Assembly: GCA_019637175.1 (NCBI GenBank)
Contig: JAHBWD010000004.1
Coordinates: forward strand, 62,001-126,000
Length of the DNA: 64,000 nt
DNA from: Labilithrix sp.
GTDB taxonomy: Bacteria; Myxococcota_A; Polyangia; Polyangiales; Polyangiaceae
Reading direction: 5' to 3'
Of this stretch, positions 28,234-36,453 are shown piece by piece. A model generated the notes under the pieces. That model was not told where the DNA came from, did no database searches, and was given only the letters and a program-made list of their open reading frames with translations. Made by a program: the position numbers and the translations under genes. Each line of letters starts with the position of its first letter. Positions within the stretch are counted from its first letter, which is position 1.

Positions 28234-29091
28234 TCAGACGGCGTCGAGCGACGCCGGCCGGCGCGACTCGCCGCCGAGCACCACGCTGCGCACGAACGGG
28301 ACGAGGTGCGTGTTGACCGCGTCGGGATCTTCGACCGTCGAGACGTGCCCGAGGCCCTCGAGCTTCACGAGGCGCGCGCCGCGGATCGCCCGGGCAATGT
28401 TCTCTGCGCGCTCCGGAGGGGTCGCGCGATCTTCGGCGCCGACCATCACCAGCGTGGGCGCGTCGATGCTCCCGAGGCGGCCGAGGATGTCGGTGCGGTG
28501 ATAGACGACGGCGACCGCGGCGCGCGCGACGCCTTCGCGGTCGAAGCCCATCGTCCGCCGGTAGGTGAGGTCGAGGAGATCCGGCCTTTCGACGACGACG
28601 CGCGGCGAGAACATCTTCGGCGCGACGTCTTTGAGGAAGAGGCTGTACGGCATCCCCACGCGGCCGTGCAGCGCGCAGAACGCGCGATAGCGAAGACGAT
28701 CGCGGAAGGGCTCGCGCTCGGCGCTCGTGTCGAGCAGCGCAAGGCCCGCGACCTTCTCGGGATGCTGGAGCGCGAGCCGCATCCCGATCATCCCGCCCCA
28801 CGAGAGGCCGACGATCATCGCGCGCGCGACGCCGAGGTCGCCCATCGCGTCGAGGATCGCGTCGGCGTGCTCTTCGAGCATGAAGCGCGGCGGCGGCTCG
28901 CTCTTGCCGTGACCAGGGCCGTCGATGTTGATCACGCGGCCGAGCGCCGAGAGCGGCTCGATCTGACCGTCCCACATCCCGCCGTCGAACAGCAGGCTGT
29001 GCATCAAGATGATCGCAGGATCGCCTGGCCGGCGAGCTTGCCCCCGCTCCTCGTAGAAGAGCCGGCCAAGACGAGTGCGAACATACGCCAT
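28234..29091 (-). CDS. Alpha/beta hydrolase
   Basis: The product is 285 residues with no signal peptide. Features of the fold are the oxyanion segment MHSLLFDGGMWD (30-41), NIDGPGHGKS, the nucleophile elbow GLSWGG (S97), the acid near MVGAEDRATPP and the catalytic histidine in GLGHVSTVE. This matches the 3-oxoadipate enol-lactonase/haloperoxidase-like branch, but the substrate cannot be read from sequence. It is the last gene of the leftward series from uppS; the gap to glutamate dehydrogenase is only 21 bases, suggesting cotranscription. Confidence 0.85.
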   Translation of the reverse strand: MAYVRTRLGRLFYEERGQARRPGDPAIILMHSLLFDGGMWDGQIEPLSALGRVINIDGPGHGKSEPPPRFMLEEHADAILDAMGDLGVARAMIVGLSWGGMIGMRLALQHPEKVAGLALLDTSAEREPFRDRLRYRAFCALHGRVGMPYSLFLKDVAPKMFSPRVVVERPDLLDLTYRRTMGFDREGVARAAVAVVYHRTDILGRLGSIDAPTLVMVGAEDRATPPERAENIARAIRGARLVKLEGLGHVSTVEDPDAVNTHLVPFVRSVVLGGESRRPASLDAV

Positions 29092-29112
29092 CGGGCGGGA
29101 AGACTAGTTCGC

Positions 29113-30462
29113 CTACGGAAAGATCTCGCGCTCTTTGTAGACGGCCTCGATGCGCGACAACGCCAGCGCGTACGCGGCGGTGCGGCGATCGACCTTGTTC
29201 TGGCGCGCGAAGTCGGCGACCTCGCGGTACGCGCGCGTCATCGCCCTCTCGAGCTTGCCGTCGACCTCTTCTTCCGTCCAGCTCTCGGAGCGCTTGTTCT
29301 GCACCCACTCGTAGTAGCTGACGGTGACGCCGCCGGAGTTGGCGAGGACGTCGGGCAGGATGTCGACGCCGCGCTCGAGCAGGATCTTCTCGCCCGCGGG
29401 GTTCGTCGGGCCGTTGGCGCCTTCGACGATCATCTTGCAGTCGAGCCACTTGGCTTCGTTCTCGCCGATCTGGTTCTCGAGCGCGCAGGGCGCGAAGATG
29501 TCGGCCTTCGTGCGGAAGAACTCTTCGCGGGTGATCGCCTTGCCTCCCGGGTAGCCGGCGATCGAGCCGTGCTCTTCGACCCAGTCTTGCAGCTTGTGCG
29601 CGTTGAAGCCCTCGGGGTTGACCAGGTAGCCCGAGTGATCGCCGACCGCGATCGTCGACACGCCGAGGCGCGAGAGGATGACCGCGAGGTGCGAGCCGAC
29701 GTTGCCGAAGCCCTGCACCGTCATCGTCGAGCCTTCGAGATCGAACGCCTTCTCCTTCGCCCACTCGACGATGCAGAAGACGGCGCCCTGACCGGTCGCC
29801 TTCGCGCGGCCGAGCGTTCCGCCGCTCGCGACCGGCTTGCCCGTGACGACGCCCTTGACGGTCTGCTTGTTCGCGGCGCCGACCATGTTCGAGTACGTGT
29901 CCATCATCCACGCCATCGTCTGGCTGTTCGTGCCGACGTCGGGCGCGGGGATGTCGTACTCGGGACCGATGTTCTCGCCGAGCGCGTGCGTGAAGCGACG
30001 CGTGATGCGCTGGAGCTCCGACTTCGAGACCGAGTGCGGATCGAACTTGATGCCGCCCTTGCCGCCGCCGAAGGGAACGCGCATGAGCGCGCACTTCCAC
30101 GTCATCATCGCGGCGAGCGCCTTCACGTCGTCGAGCGTGACCGACGGGTGGAAGCGCATGCCGCCCTTGAACGGCCCGAGCAGGTTGTTGTGCTGGACGC
30201 GATAGCCCTTGAAGAGGCGAACCTCTCCGCTGTCCATGCGCACCGGGAAGTTGATGATGAGCTCGTTCTTCGGCTGGCTCAGGATCGTGCGGACGAACTC
30301 CTGGAGATCCACCGTGCGCGCCGCGCGATCGAGGTAATCCTGGACGACCTTGAAGAAGTCGTACTCCTTGATGATCGTGCGCGACGAGCCGGGGGGCATC
30401 GGAATCGCGCTCGGTGCCGTGCTCGTCTTCAGGGTTTCGGACGGGGAATCGGACGGTTTCAT
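29113..30462 (-). CDS. gdhA: Glutamate dehydrogenase
   Basis: The ATG at 30462 gives 449 residues, the normal length. Glu/Leu/Phe/Val dehydrogenase signatures are complete: YRVQHNNLLGPFKGGMRFHP, VPFGGGKGGIKFDP with the catalytic lysine, PAPDVGTN with the catalytic aspartate, the Rossmann motif VQGFGNVG and VEGANGPTNPAG. It interconverts glutamate and 2-oxoglutarate plus ammonia. TMTVQGFGNVGSHLA followed by an aspartate-containing VGDHSGYL suggests NAD preference, though that is tentative. A 51-residue upstream extension reads as Arg-rich and is rejected. It lies 76 bases downstream of cdsA. Confidence 0.95.
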   Translation of the reverse strand: MKPSDSPSETLKTSTAPSAIPMPPGSSRTIIKEYDFFKVVQDYLDRAARTVDLQEFVRTILSQPKNELIINFPVRMDSGEVRLFKGYRVQHNNLLGPFKGGMRFHPSVTLDDVKALAAMMTWKCALMRVPFGGGKGGIKFDPHSVSKSELQRITRRFTHALGENIGPEYDIPAPDVGTNSQTMAWMMDTYSNMVGAANKQTVKGVVTGKPVASGGTLGRAKATGQGAVFCIVEWAKEKAFDLEGSTMTVQGFGNVGSHLAVILSRLGVSTIAVGDHSGYLVNPEGFNAHKLQDWVEEHGSIAGYPGGKAITREEFFRTKADIFAPCALENQIGENEAKWLDCKMIVEGANGPTNPAGEKILLERGVDILPDVLANSGGVTVSYYEWVQNKRSESWTEEEVDGKLERAMTRAYREVADFARQNKVDRRTAAYALALSRIEAVYKEREIFP

Positions 30463-30538
30463 CGAGGCCTGTTTAGCCCATTTGCGCCGGCGATATGCGC
30501 GAAAAGCTTTCGCCTTCTTCGCCGCGACGCGTCGAAAA

Positions 30539-31363
30539 TCAGGCCAGCCAAAGGGTGTAGAGATACGTGACGGCGCTCGTCGCGAGGAGCGCGTCGACGC
30601 GATCGAGAATGCCACCGTGGCCGGGGACGATCGCGCCCGAGTCTTTGACGCCCGTGGAACGCTTGAGCAGGGATTCGCCGAGATCTCCGGCCTGTCCGAG
30701 GGCCCCGGCGACCAGCGCCAGCGGGACGCCGTGGCTCAGGGGGAGCGTGGGCAAGAACCAGAAGTGCGCGAGGACGGCGGCGAGGACGCTGCCGACGAGG
30801 CCGCCGACCGCCCCTTCCACCGTCTTCTTGGGCGAGACCGCCTCGTAGAGCTTGTGCTTGCCGAGGAAGCGCCCGGCGAAGTAGCCCCCGGTGTCGCCGA
30901 ACCAGGCGAACATGATCGTCACGACGACGTAACCGGGGCCGGCTTCGCCGAGGTCTCGACGCATCACGGCGAGGAGCGCCAGCGGAACGCCGACGAAGAG
31001 AGGCCCGAACGCCATCGCGCAGACCCGCAGCGCCGCCGTGCTCATCTCGCCGAGGCGCACGAGGGTGAGCATCGGCCCCAGCAGCGGGACCAGGATGAGC
31101 ATCGTCATCAGGATCCGCGCGTTACCTTCGGCGAAGAAGGTCGCGAGGGAGACCGCCGCGGTCATCACGAGGCCGAAGACCTGCGACACGCGGTCTTCCG
31201 CGTGCGTCATGTTGAAGAGCTCCCACGCGCCGATGAGCGTGGCGGGCAGCACGAGCAGGTAGAAGCCCCACGGCGGGCCCTTGTAGAGGAGGGCCAGGAT
31301 CAGCGGCGCGCCTACGCCGGCGGTCGCGAAGCGAATGGCGAGGTTGCTGTTCGCCGGCTTCAC
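30539..31363 (-). CDS. cdsA: Phosphatidate cytidylyltransferase (CDP-diglyceride synthase)
   Basis: The product is 274 residues with about seven membrane helices. The family signatures are SPKKTVEGAVGG and the C-terminal S-x-LKR-x-x-GVKDSG-x-x-x-PGHGG-x-LDR-x-D motif, seen here as LLKRSTGVKDSGAIVPGHGG. It makes CDP-diacylglycerol from phosphatidate and CTP at the inner membrane, the branch point of phospholipid synthesis. The uppS-cdsA order is conserved in many bacteria, but here a PDZ metalloprotease gene is inserted between them. It starts 26 bases after that gene's stop. Confidence 0.95.
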   Translation of the reverse strand: MKPANSNLAIRFATAGVGAPLILALLYKGPPWGFYLLVLPATLIGAWELFNMTHAEDRVSQVFGLVMTAAVSLATFFAEGNARILMTMLILVPLLGPMLTLVRLGEMSTAALRVCAMAFGPLFVGVPLALLAVMRRDLGEAGPGYVVVTIMFAWFGDTGGYFAGRFLGKHKLYEAVSPKKTVEGAVGGLVGSVLAAVLAHFWFLPTLPLSHGVPLALVAGALGQAGDLGESLLKRSTGVKDSGAIVPGHGGILDRVDALLATSAVTYLYTLWLA

Positions 31364-31389
31364 GTGATGGTCGTTCTATCACGGAATGG

Positions 31390-33108
31390 TCAGCGACGAA
31401 GCGCGAGCTTGCGGCACGCTTCGTCGTCGTGGCGAAACGCCGCGCGCCTCGAGAACGCCTGGCCTCGCGCCGAGCCGGAGCTGGGCGCGTAGACGACGAC
31501 GATGCGCTTCTGATCGCGTTCGACCTCGAGGCGCGCCTCGCCCTTCTTCTCGGGCACGTCGATCGAGACCAGCGCGTCGCCCGGTCGAAGGCCGGCGATC
31601 GCGGCGGCGCTCCTCGGGTCGAGCCCGATGACGGTCTTCGAAGTGCGCGACGCCGCGACGTCGAAGCCCGGATCGTGGATCTGGTGCACGATCTCGCGCG
31701 CCTCGAAGCATCCGCCGAGCGCGTCGTCAGGGAGACGACGCGTCGTGCCCTTCGCGACGACCTCGTCGAAGCCCGAGCGCGCGCGCGCCTCGCCGATCTC
31801 GGCGGCGAGCGCCTCGCGGAGCGCGCCCTCGGGGAGCGGCCCGCGCTTCGCCTCCGCTTGCCTCGCGAGCGCGCGGAGCACGTCGTCGAACGATCGCGCC
31901 CCGCGCGACGCGCCGCGAACGTGCGCGTCGGCGATCGTGGCGAAGAGCGCGCCTCTCGCGACGAGGAGCGGCACGACGCCGAACGTCGTGCCCTCGCGCA
32001 CGAGCTCCGCGCTCGAGCGCGTCGCGTGACGCGACGTCGTCACGATGCCGAGGAGGCGATTGACCTCGGTCGCGTACTCCTCGGGCGAGAGGAGGCCCGC
32101 GCGCGCGAGCTGCTCGCGCGCGACCCATCGCGCGACGCCCTCGTGAAACCAGTAGCTCTCCGCCTCGCGGCCCGGCGTCGCGTCGCCGAGCCAGATACGC
32201 TCGCCGATCCACGCGTGAACGAGCTCGTGCGCGACCGCGAGGCGAAGCGACGCGTCGAACGGATCGGTCCCGGAGAGCGCGACGAGCAGCCCCGACGCGC
32301 GGCGGAGGACGCGGAAGCGGCCTCGCGGTCGCGCGTCGACGGCGAGGAGCAACGTCGAGGGCTCGAGCTCGTTGCCCTTGAAGTAGTCGTGCAAGAGGCC
32401 GCGGAAGCCCGCGACCTCCGCGGCGACGGCGCGCGGATCGAACGCGGTGTACCCGATCCACGCCGCTTCGTCGTGACCTTCGGGGGCGTCGAACTCGGCG
32501 CGACCGCCGCCGCCGCCGAGGAACGCGACGCGCCGCAGCTCTGCGCCCGCGACGCGCACGGTGCGGCTCACGCGATCGTTGCCCACGCCGAAGGTCGACG
32601 CGAGCACCGGCGCGTCGATCCCGCGACCGTCGAGCGTCACCGTCGTCTCGACGACCGCGGCGTCGAACGCGTCGGGGATCGCGAGGATCTTTTCGCCCGC
32701 GGCGCGAAAGCGCGCGGCTTCGATCAGCGTCGTGCGCGCGTCTTCGTCGGCTTCGCGCGGACGCACGTCATAGGTGACGACCGCCGCCGGGCTCTCGAGC
32801 ACGAGCCGACGCCCCTCGCGCCGGAACGTCACCGGGCGATCCGCCGCGTCACGCGCCTCGAGGCGGTCGGGCTCGTCTTCCCCGAGCGTCCACGCGCGGA
32901 GATCCTCGGGCGCGCCCGTCGCGAGGACGCGAACGTGGAGGCCCTGCGCGCCGAAGCCGAGCGTCACCGAGAGGCTGCGCGAAGCGGGCGCCGGACGCGG
33001 CGGCGCCTCGTGCGCCTTCGGCGCGGCGAGCGGCGTGACGGGCGCCGCCGCGCGGCCGCACGCGAGCGCGCAAGCGCTCACGAGGACGATCGCGGCAGCG
33101 CGCGTCAT
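31390..33108 (-). CDS. Lipoprotein metallopeptidase (M61-like) with PDZ domain
   Basis: The ATG at 33108 gives 572 residues. The signal ends in a lipobox (SACALAC). A beta-rich N-terminal domain is followed by the zinc site VAHELVHAWIGE and, downstream, the glutamate ligand YWFHEGVARWVARE. Together these form the HExxH plus E pattern of gluzincin peptidases such as M61 glycyl aminopeptidases. Near the C-terminus TVIGLDPRSAAAIAGLRPGDALVSI is a PDZ core. This order is that of M61 enzymes with a PDZ domain. It should act as a periplasmic peptidase. It lies between uppS and cdsA, 14 bases after uppS, a place where the site-2 protease RseP is often found in other bacteria. Confidence 0.85.
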   Translation of the reverse strand: MTRAAAIVLVSACALACGRAAAPVTPLAAPKAHEAPPRPAPASRSLSVTLGFGAQGLHVRVLATGAPEDLRAWTLGEDEPDRLEARDAADRPVTFRREGRRLVLESPAAVVTYDVRPREADEDARTTLIEAARFRAAGEKILAIPDAFDAAVVETTVTLDGRGIDAPVLASTFGVGNDRVSRTVRVAGAELRRVAFLGGGGGRAEFDAPEGHDEAAWIGYTAFDPRAVAAEVAGFRGLLHDYFKGNELEPSTLLLAVDARPRGRFRVLRRASGLLVALSGTDPFDASLRLAVAHELVHAWIGERIWLGDATPGREAESYWFHEGVARWVAREQLARAGLLSPEEYATEVNRLLGIVTTSRHATRSSAELVREGTTFGVVPLLVARGALFATIADAHVRGASRGARSFDDVLRALARQAEAKRGPLPEGALREALAAEIGEARARSGFDEVVAKGTTRRLPDDALGGCFEAREIVHQIHDPGFDVAASRTSKTVIGLDPRSAAAIAGLRPGDALVSIDVPEKKGEARLEVERDQKRIVVVYAPSSGSARGQAFSRRAAFRHDDEACRKLALRR

Positions 33109-33122
33109 GGCCGCTCGAGCTC

Positions 33123-33926
33123 TCAGCCGACGAGCCGCAGCACCGGCGCCCCGTCGGACGGCACCGCCGGCTTGCCGACGAGGCCGAAGCGCCGCTCGCG
33201 GCTCTGGTAGCTCGCGACCGCCGCGTAGAGATCGGCTTCGGCGAAGTCGGGCCAAAGGACGTCGGCGAAGTGCAGCTCGGCGTACGCGAGCCCGTAGAGC
33301 AGAAAATTCGAGATCCGCCGCTCGCCGCCGGTGCGAATCACGAGGTCGGGATCGCCCACGCGGAGGCTCGGCATCCGGCCGTGGAGCGCGCGCTCCGTCA
33401 CGTCTTCCGGCTTGATCTTGCCGCTCGCGACGTCGGCCGCGAGCTCGCGCGCCGCCGTGGCGATCTCCTCGCGGCCGCCGTAGCTGAGCGCGAGGGTCAG
33501 CGTCATCTCGCTGCTCGACTCGCTGTCGCGGCGGAGCGGGTCGAGCACCGCGCGAACCACGCCGGGGAGGCGCGCGAGGTTGCCGACGGCGTTGAGCCGA
33601 ATGCCGTTGTCGAGCAGCTCGTCGCGCTCCGAGAGGAGGAAGTCGCGGAGGAGCAGCATGAGCGTGTCGACTTCTTCCTCTGGACGCGCCCAGTTCTGCT
33701 CGCTGAAGGCGTAGAGCGTCAACGCGCGCAGGCCGAGCCGCCGCGCCGAGCGCACGATGCGGCGAACCGCGCGCGAGCCCTCGCGGTGCCCCTCGACGCG
33801 TGGACGCGCGCGCAGCTGCGCCCAGCGCCCGTTGCCATCCATGATGATCCCGACGTGGGAGGGAAGATTCCGTGCTTCGACGAAGGTCAAACCAGAGGGG
33901 CTCAAGATTTCCGCACTCGGTACCAT
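33123..33926 (-). CDS. uppS: Undecaprenyl diphosphate synthase
   Basis: The ATG at 33926 gives 267 residues, close to the typical 250. The cis-prenyltransferase signatures are clear: HVGIIMDGNGRWA with catalytic D30, the Arg/His pair in EGHREGS, FSEQNWARP, and RTGGERRISNFLLYGLAYAE near the C-terminus. It condenses isopentenyl units on farnesyl diphosphate to make the C55 lipid carrier for peptidoglycan and O-antigen. The longer frame to 34127 adds a low-quality N-terminus and is rejected. It heads a leftward operon with a PDZ peptidase, cdsA, glutamate dehydrogenase and a hydrolase. Confidence 0.95.
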   Translation of the reverse strand: MVPSAEILSPSGLTFVEARNLPSHVGIIMDGNGRWAQLRARPRVEGHREGSRAVRRIVRSARRLGLRALTLYAFSEQNWARPEEEVDTLMLLLRDFLLSERDELLDNGIRLNAVGNLARLPGVVRAVLDPLRRDSESSSEMTLTLALSYGGREEIATAARELAADVASGKIKPEDVTERALHGRMPSLRVGDPDLVIRTGGERRISNFLLYGLAYAELHFADVLWPDFAEADLYAAVASYQSRERRFGLVGKPAVPSDGAPVLRLVG

Positions 33927-34306
33927 TTGCAGCTCTCTTCGGCAATTGGGAGACTCGCGGTCTCCTCCGTCTCCGCCTCTCTGTCCGCTCACGGGGATCG
34001 ACGCGCGAGGCAGCGAATTCCTTCGCCTGATCATGGGCGTCCTGCGACCGCTCGACCCCCGGCTGGAGCCTTTCGCGGCCGGCCGCGCCCCCGTCGAGAG
34101 CGACGAGATCGTCGCCGCGGGCGGCATCCATGTGTCCCCATCGCCCAGCCCGTTGCAGCGGCCCAGCGTTGCAGCGATAGGGGAACGTCACCGTTCGCCC
34201 GCCCCACCGCGGTCGTGCCTCGGCGACGCCCTCACGAACGCCGTGCGCCATGCGTGCGTGGTGTTGACGCTGTTGGCGACGCGAAGTCGAAGAGTGGTCG
34301 TGGGAC
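33927..34306. other. Intergenic region upstream of uppS
   Basis: These 380 bases carry no convincing gene. An inverted repeat is present close to uppS. Stretches of open frame here have no protein-like composition. Confidence 0.55.
33949..33965 (-). promoter_or_regulatory. Inverted repeat in the uppS leader
   Basis: GGAGACTCGCGGTCTCC forms 6-base arms around a 5-base loop, 23 bases upstream of the uppS start. It could be a leader hairpin or an operator. It is not followed by a T run, so it is not a terminator. Confidence 0.35.
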
Positions 34307-35158
34307 CTAGAGCCCTGCGACCACGTCGTACTCGGAGATTCCGAGCTTGCTGAGGATCAACAGGCGCGAACCGTTGAAGCACATGCTGCCGAGATCGATG
34401 CCGTCTCCCGCGAGCGCCGTGCCGTCCTCCTTGGTGACCGATCCCAGGTGAGCGCCAGTCGTGACGTCGTGCCTCTCCATTCCGCCGAACAGGCTTCCGA
34501 CGAAGGCCTCGTTCCCGCGGACGGCGATGCCCATGTTCCGACCGAGGGCACCAGCGGCGAAGCTCCTGACCACGGCGCCGGTCGCCGCCGCCAACGTGAA
34601 GACCTGGCCGGTCCCGTCCGACTCGACGATGTGCTCCCCGCTCACATCCAGATCCGAGGGGCCGAGAGCGGTCGGTGCCGCGAAGGTCTGCACGACCTCT
34701 CCGGTCGTCGGATCGACGCGGACGATCTTGTTCGTGTTTCCTGCGACCGACATGAATACGAAGCCGTTCAGAACGGTGATGCCATAGGCGCCGGTGCCAG
34801 GCTGCTCGATGAGGTTCGTCAACGTGAACTGCTTCTCGATCGCGCTGGTCGCGAGTCGCACGTACGCGAGCGTGTGCTGCGACGCGTTGTGCCCTGCCGT
34901 CGAGAGCCATACGTGCGTATCGGCGCACGCGATGCCGCCCGCATCGGTTAGCGGAACACCGTGACGCGTCACGAGATGCAGTCGGTGATTGCCGGGGATG
35001 GCGGACGAGCTGGGAGGATCCTGTCGTGGAATGCCATCCGCATCTCGCAACGGCTCACCGTCGGCGCTGGCATCGGGCGGAGACGCGACGACCAGCGTGC
35101 GTCCGTCGCATGCCATGAGGGCGAGCGTTGCCACCACCATCATGAGAAGTCTGCGCAT
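34307..35158 (-). CDS. Lipoprotein with beta-propeller-like repeats
   Basis: The product is 283 residues with a signal ending in LALMAC. After a short linker the body has repeated strands such as HVWLSTAGHNASQHTLAYVR, FVFMSVAGNTNKIVRVDPTT, VFTLAAATGAVVRSFAAG and AFVGSLFGGMERHDVTTG, the look of a YncE/WD-type propeller. It is the last gene of a leftward ECF sigma cluster (53-base gap). Its DNA looks less GC-extreme by eye than the flanking genes. Ligand unknown. Confidence 0.72.
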   Translation of the reverse strand: MRRLLMMVVATLALMACDGRTLVVASPPDASADGEPLRDADGIPRQDPPSSSAIPGNHRLHLVTRHGVPLTDAGGIACADTHVWLSTAGHNASQHTLAYVRLATSAIEKQFTLTNLIEQPGTGAYGITVLNGFVFMSVAGNTNKIVRVDPTTGEVVQTFAAPTALGPSDLDVSGEHIVESDGTGQVFTLAAATGAVVRSFAAGALGRNMGIAVRGNEAFVGSLFGGMERHDVTTGAHLGSVTKEDGTALAGDGIDLGSMCFNGSRLLILSKLGISEYDVVAGL

Positions 35159-35211
35159 GTCCGTCCTCCAGGCGTCATCCTCATCTCATTCCGTGGAAGC
35201 AGCGCCGTCCG

Positions 35212-35892
35212 TCACGGAATCGACTCCAAGGTGATGTTCACCGCTGGGAGGTAGACGCTATTCGGGTAGCGCCGCTCGAGCGCCGCTGCGCGCGTGCGCG
35301 CTTCGTCGTAGCGACCCGCATTGACTAGCGCCTGCACGGCGAGCGCGTCACGTTCCTCGACGAGGCGACCGCGCGCGAAGCGTCGCTCATGCTCAGCAAG
35401 CAGGACCATGGCGGCTGCGGCGTCGCCGCCGGAGAGTTTCGCTCGACTCGCATCGAGAAGGACACGCTCCTCGAGGAGGTCGTCGTGAGCCGGCGCGGAC
35501 GAGGCGACCGCCGGCAGCCGCGGTGGGGCAGCGGCGGAGGAGGTGACGGCGGAGATCGAGGCCGACACCGGAGGAACGGTGGGCACCGCGCGGACGGAGG
35601 GCGGGAGCGTGGCGACGGGCCGATCAATGTAGACCACACGCTCCGCTGTCGGCGCCTGGAGCGTCGCTAGAACCGCGACCCCGACCCCCGCGCCGACCAC
35701 GAATGTCGTGATCGGCATGAGCAGCTTCGGCAGCACCCCGACCGGGGTGACGACTGGCGTGAGCACACCCGACGTCGCCAGCTTCGCCGCCACGCGCGCC
35801 TGCATTCCGGCGGAGGGCTCGGGCGTCGGTTCGTCGCGAAAGAGCTTCGCGAGCTCGGGATCGAGAGGATCGATGGGGTCGAGGTCGGTCAT
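35212..35892 (-). CDS. Putative membrane-bound anti-sigma factor
   Basis: The ATG at 35892 overlaps the sigma factor stop by four bases (ATGA) and gives 226 residues. A cytosolic N-terminus (1-50; MTDLDPIDPLDPELAKLF) is followed by one transmembrane helix (LLMPITTFVVGAGVGVAVLA, about 57-77), a Pro/Ser/Val-rich linker and a helical C-terminal region. That region (LLEERVLLDASRAKLSGGD, then AAALERRYPNS) resembles a TPR hairpin. No zinc-type HxxxCxxC motif is visible. Position and topology match Polyangial anti-sigma proteins that hold an ECF factor at the membrane. Partner binding is inferred. Confidence 0.7.
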   Translation of the reverse strand: MTDLDPIDPLDPELAKLFRDEPTPEPSAGMQARVAAKLATSGVLTPVVTPVGVLPKLLMPITTFVVGAGVGVAVLATLQAPTAERVVYIDRPVATLPPSVRAVPTVPPVSASISAVTSSAAAPPRLPAVASSAPAHDDLLEERVLLDASRAKLSGGDAAAAMVLLAEHERRFARGRLVEERDALAVQALVNAGRYDEARTRAAALERRYPNSVYLPAVNITLESIP

Positions 35893-36428
35893 CGGACATC
35901 TTTCCGCGACAGCCGCTTCACCACCAGTGCGAGGTCTTCCCGGGCGAGCCGGAGGCGCGAGTAGGCCGTGTTGAGCGGGATCTCGAGCGCTCGTGCGACC
36001 GCGGGGATGGGCTCGCCGTCCCATTCGTGAAGTACGAGTACCGCGCGTCGCTCGAGATCGAGCTCGTCGAGGGCACGCATCAAGAGAGAGCGCGCCTCCG
36101 AGATCGACGCGGCTTCGTCCGGTCGCGGGTTCTGGTCGACGATCGTCTCCTCCACCCCGATCATTTCACGCCGCTGCGGCGCGCTGCGTCGATGCCTCGC
36201 CGCGATACGGAAGGCGAAGCCGAAGAGCCACGGGCGCATGGGCCGCGACGGATCGTAGTCCGCCAGCCGACGATGGACCGCGAGAAACACCTCGTGGGCG
36301 AGATCCTCGGCGTCGCTCTCGCGGACCCCGAGACGTCGAAGCGAGCCCCATACCCAGCGAAAGTGCTCGTCGAAGATGGCGCGGAAGGCGCCTTCGTTCC
36401 CGTCACGATTCGTCACCTCTCGAGGCAT
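35889..36428 (-). CDS. ECF RNA polymerase sigma factor
   Basis: The product is 179 residues. Region 2 contains DAEDLAHEVFLAVHRRLADY followed by RPWLFGFAFRIAARHRR. Region 4 has LDLERRAVLVLHEWDGEPIP, then a recognition helix LNTAYSRLRLAREDL. Length and motifs are standard for ECF factors. It is coupled to a membrane-bound putative anti-sigma factor (ATGA overlap) and follows a predicted barrel gene by 25 bases. The likely target is its own cluster, but no -35 AAC box could be identified with confidence. Confidence 0.9.
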   Translation of the reverse strand: MPREVTNRDGNEGAFRAIFDEHFRWVWGSLRRLGVRESDAEDLAHEVFLAVHRRLADYDPSRPMRPWLFGFAFRIAARHRRSAPQRREMIGVEETIVDQNPRPDEAASISEARSLLMRALDELDLERRAVLVLHEWDGEPIPAVARALEIPLNTAYSRLRLAREDLALVVKRLSRKDVR

Positions 36429-36453
36429 TTCTCTGGATCAAGCCGGATCCGTC

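Noticed and set aside
33927..34127. Extended N-terminus of uppS
   Set aside because: The extra residues lack family similarity; the ATG at 33926 gives normal length.
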